Origin: Novosphingobium sp. G106
Lineage (GTDB): Bacteria > Pseudomonadota > Alphaproteobacteria > Sphingomonadales > Sphingomonadaceae
Assembly: GCF_019075875.1 (NCBI RefSeq)
Contig: NZ_JAHOOZ010000001.1
Location: 2,108,001-2,172,000, forward strand
Reading direction: 5' to 3'
DNA length: 64,000 nt
Of the stretch, positions 29,395-38,599 are shown piece by piece. A program made the translations under genes and the position numbers. The notes below the pieces were generated by a model. That model ran no database searches. It saw nothing but the letters and a program-made list of their open reading frames with translations, and was not told where the DNA came from. The first letter of the stretch is position 1. Each line of letters opens with the position of its first letter.

Positions 29395-29898
29395 CTAATC
29401 CTCCCCGGCACGGGGAGGGGAACCGTCCGCAGGACGGTGGAGGGGGCTCTCCGCCAATGCGACGATCGCCTGAGCAGCGTCCGCGGCATCAACCAGAACG
29501 CGCCGCGCCGAGACCCGGGTCACCCGATAGCCGATTTGCTCGATGAACTGTGCGCGACGCAGATCGTAGGCCGGTCTTTCGCCCATATCGTGCACGTCAC
29601 CGTCGACCTCCACCGCCAACCGCAACTTCAGGCAACAGAAGTCGACGACGTAAGGCCCGATGGGATGCTGCCGGCGGAATATATGGCCGTTGGGGCGCAA
29701 GCGCAGCATTCGCCAGAGCGCGACTTCGGCAAGGCTTGGTGTCTTGCGGAGCTGGCGGGCGCGATAAACCACCCGGCGTTGTGCGGGAGGAAAGCCCCCT
29801 CCACCGCGCTTCGCGCGGTCCCCCTCCCCGTGCCGGGGAGGATCGGGCGCATCGCCGCTCACCCCGGCCTTTCGCCTGAAACCAAGCTTGAGCCACAC
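29395..29898 (-). CDS. DUF559 (Vsr-like) endonuclease-domain protein bounded by inverted repeats
   Basis: A restriction-endonuclease-fold protein of the DUF559 family: the core from about residue 47 reads ARQLRKTPSLAEVALWRMLR, then RRQHPIGPYVVDFCCLKLRL and AVEVDGDVHD, with the putative catalytic Asp/Glu/Asp in VVDF, VEVDGD. The first ~42 and last ~18 residues (PPRHGEGDRAKRGGGG; LHRPADGSPPRAGED) are translated from two copies of a hairpin repeat. The true start may be the GTG at 29772 just after the repeat, giving about 125 residues. It occupies the place of pntAa in the transhydrogenase operon. Target and biological role are unknown. Confidence 0.8.
   Translation of the reverse strand: MWLKLGFRRKAGVSGDAPDPPRHGEGDRAKRGGGGFPPAQRRVVYRARQLRKTPSLAEVALWRMLRLRPNGHIFRRQHPIGPYVVDFCCLKLRLAVEVDGDVHDMGERPAYDLRRAQFIEQIGYRVTRVSARRVLVDAADAAQAIVALAESPLHRPADGSPPRAGED
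29398..29450 (+). repeat. REP-like hairpin repeat, left copy at DUF559
   Basis: Sequence of the form CCTCCCCGGCACGGGGAGG, then ACCGTCC-GCA-GGACGGT, then GGAGGGGGCT. It contains two stacked hairpins. A second copy in inverted orientation lies at 29792-29843. The copy starts 1 base after the DUF559 stop codon complement and encodes the C-terminal tail of that protein. Confidence 0.85.
29792..29843 (-). repeat. REP-like hairpin repeat, right copy at DUF559
   Basis: On the minus strand it reads ATCCTCCCCGGCACGGGGAG, then GACCGCGC-GAA-GCGCGGT, then GGAGGGGGCTTT. It matches the left copy closely except in the small internal hairpin, where the stem bases differ but the pairing is conserved. This compensatory pattern indicates that the folded RNA or DNA structure matters. 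Confidence 0.85.
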
Positions 29899-29999
29899 GT
29901 CGCGGCGACGCCCAGCGTTATGAGTTGGCGAACCGTCACCGGCATCGCGCCTATGCGTGTCTCTCCGTTCGCCCGTTCCTCGAGGACGGCGAGACGCAA
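29859..29999 (-). pseudogene. pntAa: Remnant of transhydrogenase alpha subunit part 1 (first ~46 codons only)
   Basis: Two bases after the oxidase subunit IV stop, a TTG at 29999 opens LRLAVLEERANGETRIGAMP, then VTVRQLITLG, which matches the conserved N-terminus of PntAa (pattern AVxxERxxGExRVAxTPxxVxKLxxLG). The frame decays after LGVAATCG and stops at 29859; the +1 frame continues with KAGVSGDAP, similar to the next family block, so there is also a frameshift. Everything beyond, about 330 codons including the NAD-binding domain, is absent and replaced by the DUF559 cassette. Confidence 0.75.
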
Positions 30000-30001
30000 G
30001 C

Positions 30002-30133
30002 TCATCTGTGCGAGGCGATCAGACCGACTACGAAGACCGCGATAATGGCGACGGCGATCGCGCCATATTTGATCATGTTGATGAAGCCAGCGTAGGTTTC
30101 ATTCGCCGCCTTCATGTCATTGCCCGATGCCAT
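30002..30133 (-). CDS. aa3-type cytochrome c oxidase subunit IV family protein
   Basis: A 43-residue protein with one membrane helix: MASGNDMKAANETYAGFINM followed by IKYGAIAVAIIAVFVVGLIA. The YAGF motif before the helix is the family signature. I chose ATG 30133 because AAGGA lies 8-12 bases upstream. It usually precedes pntAa in this group of bacteria, which supports the reading of the pntAa remnant immediately downstream. Confidence 0.8.
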   Translation of the reverse strand: MASGNDMKAANETYAGFINMIKYGAIAVAIIAVFVVGLIASHR

Positions 30134-30272
30134 GCGATCCATCCTTGAATTGGGAATTGGTGTTTCAACTAGGCCTCTATCGCCCAGTTCGAATTCGCTC
30201 AAGCGCTTCCCCATCCATTTAGCCTTAATTCAGTCTTTACCCGATCGCGCTATCCCCGGCGAAACCTTGGGA

Positions 30273-31715
30273 ATGGATTGCGCCAGGATCATGCCAGAGT
30301 TCGAGCAGCGTGTGCTCATGCTGATAGACGATGAGCCGGCCCAGTGCCGGTTGATCTCTGCGCTCGCCGCGCGCGAGGGCTGGCGCACGATCATTGCCCG
30401 CGATTCGGAAACCGCGATCGCCACGCTCGGCACGCGCCAGGGCATGCAGCTCGCCGCGATCATCCTCGACCAGTGGGTGCCCGGCGACGACGCCTGCGGG
30501 CTGATCGCCGAGCTCAAAGCCCGCCGCCCGGCCATGCCGATCCTCATGCTGACGACCAGCGCCTCGCCGCTGCTGGCGGTCGAAGCGATGCGCGCCGGCG
30601 CCACCGATTACCTGATCAAGCCCGTCGCGCCCGAACGCCTGATGGAAGCGCTGCGCAGCGCGACCCGGCGTGAAGCACCGCGCGACGAGCTCGCCCCGCT
30701 GACCGAGAAGATGCCCTCGAACCCCGATTTCGAGGCGATGATCGGCGCTGCATCCACCTTCCGCGCGGCGCTCGCCGTGGCGGCCAAGGCGGCGCGTGGC
30801 CACGCGCCCGTGCTGATCGAGGGCGAAAGCGGCACCGGCAAGGAAATGCTGATGCGCGCGGTTCATGCGGCGAGCCCGCGTTCGCGCATCCCGCTGCGAA
30901 TCGTCAATGTCGGCAACATCCCGGCCAATTCGATCGAATCGCTGCTGTTCGGCCATGAGAAAGGCGCCTTCGCCGGTGCCTTCGAGCGGCAGATCGGCGC
31001 ACTCCAGCAATGCGACGGCGGCACCCTGGCGATCGACGAGATCGACCGCCTGCCGCTGCAGATGCAGGAACGGCTCGTCGAATCGCTGACCCGCGGCGAC
31101 GTCCGCCCGATCGGCGCGCCTTACAGCTTCAAGGTCGACGTCCGCCTGATCGCGGCCAGCAATCTGCCGCTCAAGGACATGGTCGCGGGCGGTCACTTCC
31201 TGCCCGAGCTGCTCCAGGCACTTTCGGCCACTACCGTCTCGCTGCCGCCGATGCGCGAACGGCCGGGCGACATGGCTGCGCTCTGCCGCCACTTCCTCGC
31301 ACGCATCGGCGAACAGCCGGGCCTGCGCCAGCTCGGCATCACCGATGGCGCGCTTTCGCTGCTCGCCGCCTACGACTGGCCGGGCAACGTCCGCCAGCTC
31401 CAGGCCGTGCTGTTCCGCGCCGCCGTGTTCTGCGACGGCGACGCACTGACCGCCGAGGATTTCCCGCAGCTTTCGAACATGCTCGGTTCGGGCCAGAACC
31501 TCAACGCCGCTCCGGCGCCACCCGAAAGCTCGGGCGTGACGCTCTACACCCCCGACGGCAACCTGCGCCCGCTCGAAGAGATCGAGGCCGACGTCATCCG
31601 CCTTGCCATCGGGCTCTACCGCGGACGCATGACCGAAGTCGCCCGGCGCCTCGGCATCGGCCGCTCGACGCTCTACCGCAAGCTTTCCGAACTCGGCATC
31701 GACAACGCCGCCTGA
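30273..31715 (+). CDS. NtrC-type response regulator with AAA+ and Fis-type DNA-binding domains
   Basis: About 480 residues. Receiver domain at the N-terminus (VLMLIDDEPAQ; phospho-acceptor Asp in AIILDQWVPGDD; LTTSAS and LIKPVAP switch residues). Central AAA+ domain with Walker A EGESGTGKE and Walker B GGTLAIDEIDRLPL. C-terminal helix-turn-helix VARRLGIGRSTLYRKLSELG. The loop that contacts sigma-54, normally GAFTGA, reads GAFAGA, so it may not activate sigma-54 promoters in the classical way; FlbD-like family members exist. No kinase partner is adjacent. ATG 30291 is an alternative start. Confidence 0.9.
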   Translation: MDCARIMPEFEQRVLMLIDDEPAQCRLISALAAREGWRTIIARDSETAIATLGTRQGMQLAAIILDQWVPGDDACGLIAELKARRPAMPILMLTTSASPLLAVEAMRAGATDYLIKPVAPERLMEALRSATRREAPRDELAPLTEKMPSNPDFEAMIGAASTFRAALAVAAKAARGHAPVLIEGESGTGKEMLMRAVHAASPRSRIPLRIVNVGNIPANSIESLLFGHEKGAFAGAFERQIGALQQCDGGTLAIDEIDRLPLQMQERLVESLTRGDVRPIGAPYSFKVDVRLIAASNLPLKDMVAGGHFLPELLQALSATTVSLPPMRERPGDMAALCRHFLARIGEQPGLRQLGITDGALSLLAAYDWPGNVRQLQAVLFRAAVFCDGDALTAEDFPQLSNMLGSGQNLNAAPAPPESSGVTLYTPDGNLRPLEEIEADVIRLAIGLYRGRMTEVARRLGIGRSTLYRKLSELGIDNAA

Positions 31716-31753
31716 CCGGTCCTAACCTCGCCGCGAGGTGATGGAGAGGTCGG

Positions 31754-32224
31754 ATGAAGGAAAGCAAGCGGCTCGCCGCGATCGAGGAAATCAAGCAGCT
31801 CAAGGCCAAGTACTGGCGCGGGGTCGATTCGGGAGACGGCAAGCTGGTGCGCTCGATCCTCGCCGAGGACTGCGTGCTCGACTACATGGGCTGCTGCACC
31901 GATCCGGTGACCGGCACCGACCACATGCCGCAGATGAACGTGGTCATGAGCGGCCGCGACGCCTGGCAGACCGACAACCTCGATCCCGGCGACGGTCCGC
32001 GGCTGGTCACGGTCCATCAGGGCCACCAGAGCGAGATCGAGATCACCGGCGACACCACCGCTACCGGCATCTGGGTCTTCAGCGACAGGTTCTTCATGCC
32101 CCCGGGCGCGCCGTTCGAGCGTCTGGTAGGTTATGGCCACTACCACGACACCTACGAGAAAGTGGGCGACACGTGGCTGCTCAAGACGACCCGTATTACC
32201 CGGCTGCGCGTCGAGACGACCTGA
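31754..32224 (+). CDS. SnoaL-like / NTF2-fold family protein
   Basis: A 156-residue cone-shaped alpha+beta protein of the SnoaL-like domain family, with the typical N-terminal helices (AAIEEIKQLKAKYWRGVDSG) and the ILAEDCVLDY block, then the YGHYHDTYEKVGDTWLLKT strand region. Relatives are small enzymes (dehydratases, isomerases) or binding proteins acting on hydrophobic metabolites. It is the first gene of a three-gene cluster with a GFA-family protein and an SDR, which suggests a small catabolic or detoxifying unit. Confidence 0.8.
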   Translation: MKESKRLAAIEEIKQLKAKYWRGVDSGDGKLVRSILAEDCVLDYMGCCTDPVTGTDHMPQMNVVMSGRDAWQTDNLDPGDGPRLVTVHQGHQSEIEITGDTTATGIWVFSDRFFMPPGAPFERLVGYGHYHDTYEKVGDTWLLKTTRITRLRVETT

Positions 32225-32234
32225 GGAGAACATC

Positions 32235-32582
32235 ATGGCATATAGTGGAAGCTGTCACTGCGGCGCGGTGACCTTCACCGTCGAAGGCGATCCGCCGGCC
32301 GGCGCGATGTCGTGCAATTGCTCGCACTGCCGGCGCAAGGGCTTCCTGCTGAGCTTCGTGCCGGCCGAGCAGTTCAGGCTCGACAGCGGCGAGGACAGCC
32401 TCGTCACCTATACCTTCAACAAGCACGCGATCGCGCACCGCTTCTGCAAGACCTGCGGTGCCCAGCCTTTCGCCGAGGGCGAGAACGGCGGCGTGAAGAT
32501 GCGCGGGATCAACCTGCGCTGCGTGCCCGACATCGACCTCGACGCGCTGACCATCCAGCAGGTCGACGGGGCGAGCCACTGA
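32235..32582 (+). CDS. GFA-family zinc protein (glutathione-dependent formaldehyde-activating enzyme-like)
   Basis: A 115-residue protein with the GFA zinc ligands: GSCHCGAV near residues 5-12, CNCSHCRRKG near 27-36, and FCKTCGAQPF near 72-81. The start at ATG 32235 follows GAGGAG. Members bind zinc and have been linked to adding glutathione to aldehydes, but most are uncharacterised. It lies 10 bases after the SnoaL-like gene and 1 base before the SDR gene. Confidence 0.88.
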   Translation: MAYSGSCHCGAVTFTVEGDPPAGAMSCNCSHCRRKGFLLSFVPAEQFRLDSGEDSLVTYTFNKHAIAHRFCKTCGAQPFAEGENGGVKMRGINLRCVPDIDLDALTIQQVDGASH

Positions 32583-32583
32583 C

Positions 32584-33351
32584 ATGAGCGATCACAGGGC
32601 GGACTTCGCCGGTCGCACTGCGCTGATCACCGGCGCCGCCTCGGGAATCGGCGCCGAAGTGGCGCGCTGGCTCGACGTGCGCGGCATCGCCGAGCTGGTG
32701 CTGGTCGATATCGACGCGGCCGGGCTGGAGGCGCTGGAACTGACCTGCCAGGTACGGCGGCACGTCGGCGATGTCGGCGATCCCGCGCTATGGGACGATA
32801 TCGAAGCCGGCATCACGCGGCTCGATCATGCGCTGATCAATGCCGGCGTAGCCAATGGCGCGCCGCTAGCCGAGTTCGACTTCGCCGAATGGCGGCGGAT
32901 CATGTCGATCAATCTCGACGGCGCTTTCCTCGGCCTGCGCGCTGCGCTTCGGGCGATGAAGCGCTCGGGCGGCAAGAGCGTGGTCCTGACCAGCTCTGTC
33001 GTCGGTGAGAAAGCGGTCGCCCACACTGGTGCCTACGGAGTGAGCAAGGCGGGAGTCGGTCATCTGGCGAAGATCGCCGCGGCCGAGCACCTGGCCGACG
33101 GCATTCGGATCAACGCTGTCGCGCCCGGTCGGGTCGATACGCCGATCTGGACCAAGACCGACCATTTCCGCGCGCTCGAAGCGGATCTCGGCCGCGAAGC
33201 CGCGCTGCGGACGCTGGGCAACCAGGTCGGCGGCGACCACGCCTTCACCAGCGCCACCGAAATCGCCGGCCAGATCGGTTTCCTGTTGTCCGACGAATGC
33301 GCCAACATCACCGGCCAGGTGCTGGTCAGTGACGGCGGCTACAGCATCTAG
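32584..33351 (+). CDS. Short-chain dehydrogenase/reductase
   Basis: A classical 255-residue SDR oxidoreductase. NAD(P)-binding TGAASGIG at residues 17-24, NAG structural motif in INAGVANG, Ser in LTSSVVGEK, and catalytic YGVSK. Acidic D41 after beta-2 (VLVDIDAAG) suggests NAD(H) preference. C-terminus reads ITGQVLVSDGGYSI, typical of 3-oxoacyl-reductase-like members. Probably co-transcribed with the SnoaL-like and GFA genes. Confidence 0.92.
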   Translation: MSDHRADFAGRTALITGAASGIGAEVARWLDVRGIAELVLVDIDAAGLEALELTCQVRRHVGDVGDPALWDDIEAGITRLDHALINAGVANGAPLAEFDFAEWRRIMSINLDGAFLGLRAALRAMKRSGGKSVVLTSSVVGEKAVAHTGAYGVSKAGVGHLAKIAAAEHLADGIRINAVAPGRVDTPIWTKTDHFRALEADLGREAALRTLGNQVGGDHAFTSATEIAGQIGFLLSDECANITGQVLVSDGGYSI

Positions 33352-33363
33352 GCTGCCCTGGCT

Positions 33364-34449
33364 CTAGAGAGGGGGCAACTGCGCAAAGTCGGTCAATGCC
33401 GCATCACGAAGACCGCGCCAGACGCGCACGGCCTGGACTGTCTCGGCGACATCGTGGACGCGCAGCAGTTGCACGCCGGCATCGAGCGCCTTGAGCGCCA
33501 AGGTCAGCGAGCCGCCGAGCCGCTCGTGTGCCGGCGCCTCGTTCGACAACGCGCCGATCATCCGCTTGCGGCTGACCCCGACCATCAAGGGCTGGCCGAG
33601 CGCATGGAACAGCGGCAGGGCGTTGAGCAGCGCGAGATTGTCGGCGATCGACTTGCCGAAGCCGATGCCCGGATCGAGCACGATCTTCTCGCGCCCCACG
33701 CCCGCGGCGATGGCGGCATTCCGGCGCGCGGCGAGCCAGTCGAACACGTCGAGCACGACATCCTGATAGGCGCCGCCCGAATGCAGATCCTCACCCTCGC
33801 CCGGCGCGTGCATCAGCACGACGGGCGCACCCGAGCGGGCGGCCGTTTCCAGGCTGCGCGGATCGTGGCGCAGCGCCGAGACGTCGTTGATGACCTGCGC
33901 ACCCGCAGCAAGCGCAGCTTCCATCACCGCCGCGCGGCGGGTGTCGATGCTGATCGCGGCGCCCATGGCGGCGAGCCGCTCGACCGCAGGGATCACGCGC
34001 TTGATCTCGTCGCCTTCCCAGACCGCCGCCGCGCCGGGCCGCGTCGATTCCCCGCCAACGTCGATCATCGCCGCACCCGCTTCGAGCATCGCCGCCGAAT
34101 GCGCATTGGCGACTTGGGGATCGTCGAGGAACTGGCCGCCGTCGGAGAAGCTGTCGGGCGTGACATTGAGGATGCCCACGACTTGCGGCTGATCGAGCCG
34201 GATCGTCCGCGCGCCGCATTGGAGCGGAGCGGGGGTCTGCTTCAAGGCTTCCCACTGCACCTGAGCTTCCTCAGGCAAATTTCTGATTTCGCGAACTGAA
34301 AACCGTTCGCGCGAGACAATCCTACCCTCCCGCCGCTCTATCAGCGCGAAGCGGCTGGCATAGGCCATGCCGCCGGCCAGTCGCACCGCCTCGCCTTCCT
34401 CGCTCTGCGGGCTTTCGGCGAGGGCAATCGGGCGGAGGTAGAATGTCAT
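33364..34449 (-). CDS. folP: Dihydropteroate synthase
   Basis: Joins p-aminobenzoate to dihydropterin pyrophosphate in folate synthesis; target of sulfonamides. 361 residues from ATG 34449. Conserved blocks: GILNVTPDSFSDGG, IDVGGESTRPGA, INDVSALRHD, DPGIGFGKS, and GVSRKRMIG. The first ~100 residues are an N-terminal extension before the TIM barrel. The gene starts 1 base after the ccrM stop, so the two are very likely co-transcribed. Confidence 0.95.
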   Translation of the reverse strand: MTFYLRPIALAESPQSEEGEAVRLAGGMAYASRFALIERREGRIVSRERFSVREIRNLPEEAQVQWEALKQTPAPLQCGARTIRLDQPQVVGILNVTPDSFSDGGQFLDDPQVANAHSAAMLEAGAAMIDVGGESTRPGAAAVWEGDEIKRVIPAVERLAAMGAAISIDTRRAAVMEAALAAGAQVINDVSALRHDPRSLETAARSGAPVVLMHAPGEGEDLHSGGAYQDVVLDVFDWLAARRNAAIAAGVGREKIVLDPGIGFGKSIADNLALLNALPLFHALGQPLMVGVSRKRMIGALSNEAPAHERLGGSLTLALKALDAGVQLLRVHDVAETVQAVRVWRGLRDAALTDFAQLPPL

Positions 34450-34450
34450 C

Positions 34451-35620
<1,170 letters not shown>

Positions 35621-35627
35621 CTAGGGT

Positions 35628-35792
35628 GAGTCCTCGCGGAGTCCGCGTCAAGCTGCGACTCCTCGGGAATCCTAGGTTACCATGGTTAACACCACGTCAA
35701 CGAAGGGGAGAACGGAGCAAGCCCGGCACAGCATGTTGAGTCCCGACCGGCAACGGGGACTCGATATCTAGTGGGTGTGGCGGGACGGACTC
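35628..35792. promoter_or_regulatory. GANTC cluster in the ccrM upstream region
   Basis: Seven GANTC sites fall at 35628, 35639, 35657, 35667, 35738, 35758 and 35788, all between the ccrM start (35590) and the end of the upstream SDR gene (35846). A TTAAC half-site resembling part of a CtrA box is at 35686-35690. The spacing suggests that ccrM transcription is sensitive to its own methylation state. The rest of the gap (35793-35845) shows an A/T-rich run near 35799-35813 and no gene. Confidence 0.6.
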
Positions 35793-35845
35793 GGCGGCGA
35801 AAAAAATATTTTCCGGCAGACCGTTTTCGACGAGCGACCAGCCGT

Positions 35846-36757
35846 TCAGGCGGGAGGCAGCCCCGGATCGATGCCCGTCTTGGCCACCGACACGTCCCAG
35901 AGCCGGCGCGCGAGTTCGGGATCGCTCGCGGCCTTGGTCCGCCTGGCCTTGCCCGAAGCGCCGCGCATCTCGCCCATGCTTTGCGGACCGTAGTAGCCGC
36001 CCGGCTCGGCATCGGCCGCGGTGGCCGCCTCGAGCGCCGGCCAGGCGCCCTGGGCGGCAGTGTTGAGCAGCATGCCGAACAGCGGCGTGAACACGCGGAA
36101 CGGGCCGGCATGGCGCATCAACTCGGTCGCGGCGACGCCGGGATGGCAGCCGATCGCAGTCACCGGCGATCCCGCCGCGCGCAACCGCCGGTCGAGCTCG
36201 GCGAAATGGAGCATATTGGCGAGCTTGCTGTCCGAATAGCGCTGCGTGCGGTTGTAGCCCCTTTCCGCGTCGAGATCGTCCCACTGGATGTTGCCGCGGT
36301 TGTGCGCGAGGCTGGCGGTGACGACCACGCGCGATCCAGCGGTCTCAGCGAGCTTGGGAAGCAGGAGCGACGTCAGCGCGAAAGTGCCGAGGTGGTTGAC
36401 CCCGAACTGCAGCTCGAAGCCTTGTTTCGTCCGGGTCAGCGGCGGGAACATGACGCCGGCGTTGTTGAGCAGCACGTCGAGGCGCGGCTCCTGTGCAGCC
36501 AGCTCGGCGGCGCGGCGCACCGAAGCGAGGTCTGCCTGGTCGAGCGGCAGGAAGGCGAGGTTGGCGTTCGGCGCCGTCTCGCGGATTGCCGACATCGCGG
36601 CCAGCGCCTTGCCCTCGTCACGGCAGCCGAGCAGCACCCGCGCGCCCTTCTCCGCCAGCACTTTCGCGGCTTCGAAGCCGATGCCGGTATTCGCGCCGGT
36701 GACGATGAAGGTCTTGCCCGACTGGTCGGGAACGTCAGCGGCGGTGAACCCGCTCAC
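35846..36757 (-). CDS. SDR family oxidoreductase (retinol dehydrogenase/WWOX-like)
   Basis: An SDR of about 303 residues from the GTG at 36757, whose GTGA overlaps the rnhB stop. NAD(P) motif TGANTGIGFEAA, RDEGKA with a basic residue after beta-2 favouring NADP(H), NNAGVMFPPL, and the catalytic YSDSKLAN. The long substrate loop (PLTRTKQGFELQFGVNHLGT) places it with retinol-dehydrogenase-like SDRs. It separates rnhB from ccrM, which are often direct neighbours in alphaproteobacteria. Confidence 0.88.
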   Translation of the reverse strand: MSGFTAADVPDQSGKTFIVTGANTGIGFEAAKVLAEKGARVLLGCRDEGKALAAMSAIRETAPNANLAFLPLDQADLASVRRAAELAAQEPRLDVLLNNAGVMFPPLTRTKQGFELQFGVNHLGTFALTSLLLPKLAETAGSRVVVTASLAHNRGNIQWDDLDAERGYNRTQRYSDSKLANMLHFAELDRRLRAAGSPVTAIGCHPGVAATELMRHAGPFRVFTPLFGMLLNTAAQGAWPALEAATAADAEPGGYYGPQSMGEMRGASGKARRTKAASDPELARRLWDVSVAKTGIDPGLPPA

Positions 36758-37379
36758 AGCGACATCTCCAACTGCGCGACCGGCGCGAAGCTGCGGCGGT
36801 GGTGCGGGGTCGGGCCGTGGAGGCGCAACGCGGCCAGGTGCTCGGGCGTGCCATAGCCGGCATTGCGGTCCCAGCCATAGTGCGGATGCTGCCCCGCGAG
36901 ATCGCGCATCAGCCGGTCGCGGTGTTCCTTGGCGATGATCGAGGCGGCGGAAATGCACGGCTCGATGGCGTCGCCGCCGACGATCGGCCGCGCTCGCCAG
37001 CGCCAGCCGGAATTGCGACCGGCCGGCGTCAGGTTTCCGTCGATCAGCACCTCGGCGGGGTCCTCCCCAACTCGCGACACAGCGCCTCGACCGCCAGGGT
37101 CATCGCCGCCATGGTCGCACCGAAGATGTTGAGCCGGTCGATCTCGTCGACCTCGACCACGCCCACGGCCCAGCGGCAGCGCCGCTTGATCACGCTCTCC
37201 AGCTCGGCCCGCCGCTCACGGCTGAGCTTCTTGGAATCGTCGAGCCCGCTCGGCCGCGGCTTGCACAGCAGCACGGCGCCGGCAACGACCGGCCCGGCCA
37301 GCGGCCCGCGCCCGGCCTCGTCGACGCCGATCACCAGACCAGTGGTACCAACGCGGATTCTATGCGTTATTGCGGGCAT
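36754..37379 (-). CDS. rnhB: Ribonuclease HII, broken by a -1 frameshift as sequenced
   Basis: Removes ribonucleotides and RNA primers from DNA. Conserved motifs: [29 protein letters not shown], and [19 protein letters not shown]. The N-terminal part runs from ATG 37379 to a stop near 37044, and the rest lies in the next frame. The span is 626 bases, one short of a proper frame. The break is at the C4 run 37065-37068 (G4 in the coding strand), where five bases would restore [13 protein letters not shown]. Likely a sequencing error. Its start codon overlaps that of the divergent lipoprotein gene. Confidence 0.85.
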
Positions 37380-38538
37380 GCGACTCTCATCGGTGGTCAC
37401 CGCGATATCCCCCGTCATGCTGGCGCTCGCAAGCTGCGGTGCGGCGGCTTCGGGGGATAAGCCGGCCGCTGCGCGAGCCAACGGCGACTTCACCGTGGCC
37501 AGCATCGCCGAGTTCGAAGAGCCCTGGGCCATGGCCTTCCTCCCGGGCACGCCGCTGGCGCTGATCACCGAGCGCAAGGGCCGGCTCAAGCTGTGGCAGG
37601 AAGGCGGCGAGGTGCGCGAGGTCGATGGCGTGCCCCCCGTCGCCTATCAGGGCCAGGGCGGGCTCGGCGACGTCGCCTTGGCGCCGGACTTCGCGACCAG
37701 CGGCTTGGTCTATCTGACCTGGGCCGAGGCTGGACAAGGCGACACCCGCGGCGCGGCGCTCGGCCGCGCGAAACTGGTGCTCGACGGCGCGCCGAAGCTC
37801 GAAGGGCTGCAGGTGATCTGGCGTCAGGAGCCCAAGGTGACCGGCGCCGGCCACTATTCGCACCGCATCGCCTTCTCGCCCGACGGCAAGTACCTGTTCC
37901 TGTCCTCGGGCGAACGGCAGAAGTTCGCCCCCGCCCAGGCGCTCGACACCAATCTCGGCAAGATCCTGCGTCTCACGCTCGACGGCAAGCCGGCGCCGGG
38001 CAATCCGTTCTCGGGCGACACGAAAGCTGGCCCCGTCACTGCGCAGATCTGGACCTACGGCCACCGCAACGTGCTCGGCCTCAAGTTCGACGCCAGCGGG
38101 CGGCTATGGGACCTGGAGCACGGCCCCAAGGGCGGCGACAAGCTCAATCTCGTCGAGCCCGGGCACAATTACGGCTGGCCGCTGGTGTCGGACGGCGACA
38201 ATTACGACGGCACGCCGATCCCGCGCAATTCGACGCAGCCCGACCTCGCCCAGCCCGCAATTAGCTGGAACCCCGTGATCGCACCGGGCGATTTCATCTT
38301 CTATCGCGGCAACCAGTTCCCGGCATGGCGCGGCCAGGCGATCATCGCGGCGATGCAGCCCGCCGCCATCGTCCGCGTCTCCATAGATGGCGACAAGGCC
38401 CGCGAAGTCGCGCGCTACCAGATGACGCACCGCATCCGCGAGATCGTCGAGCGCGAGGACGGCTCGATCTGGCTGCTCGAAGACGGCAAGGAAAACGGCG
38501 CCGGACACCTGCTGCGTCTGGCGCCCGTCCGAAAGTAG
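37378..38538 (+). CDS. PQQ-dependent glucose/sorbosone dehydrogenase-type lipoprotein (aldose sugar dehydrogenase)
   Basis: A 386-residue six-bladed beta-propeller of the GSDH family. Residues 1-20 are a lipoprotein signal with lipobox LASC. Family motifs: [25 protein letters not shown], the catalytic-His region [41 protein letters not shown], and NYGWPLVS. Expected to sit in the periplasm and oxidise sugars using PQQ; no pqq genes are visible here. The ATG at 37378 overlaps the start codon of divergent rnhB by two bases. Confidence 0.92.
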   Translation: MRLSSVVTAISPVMLALASCGAAASGDKPAAARANGDFTVASIAEFEEPWAMAFLPGTPLALITERKGRLKLWQEGGEVREVDGVPPVAYQGQGGLGDVALAPDFATSGLVYLTWAEAGQGDTRGAALGRAKLVLDGAPKLEGLQVIWRQEPKVTGAGHYSHRIAFSPDGKYLFLSSGERQKFAPAQALDTNLGKILRLTLDGKPAPGNPFSGDTKAGPVTAQIWTYGHRNVLGLKFDASGRLWDLEHGPKGGDKLNLVEPGHNYGWPLVSDGDNYDGTPIPRNSTQPDLAQPAISWNPVIAPGDFIFYRGNQFPAWRGQAIIAAMQPAAIVRVSIDGDKAREVARYQMTHRIREIVEREDGSIWLLEDGKENGAGHLLRLAPVRK

Positions 38539-38599
38539 CATGACGACAGCGTAAATTCGGTCGACAAGCCGGGCGCGCGACCCTATCGGCGCGGCGCCC

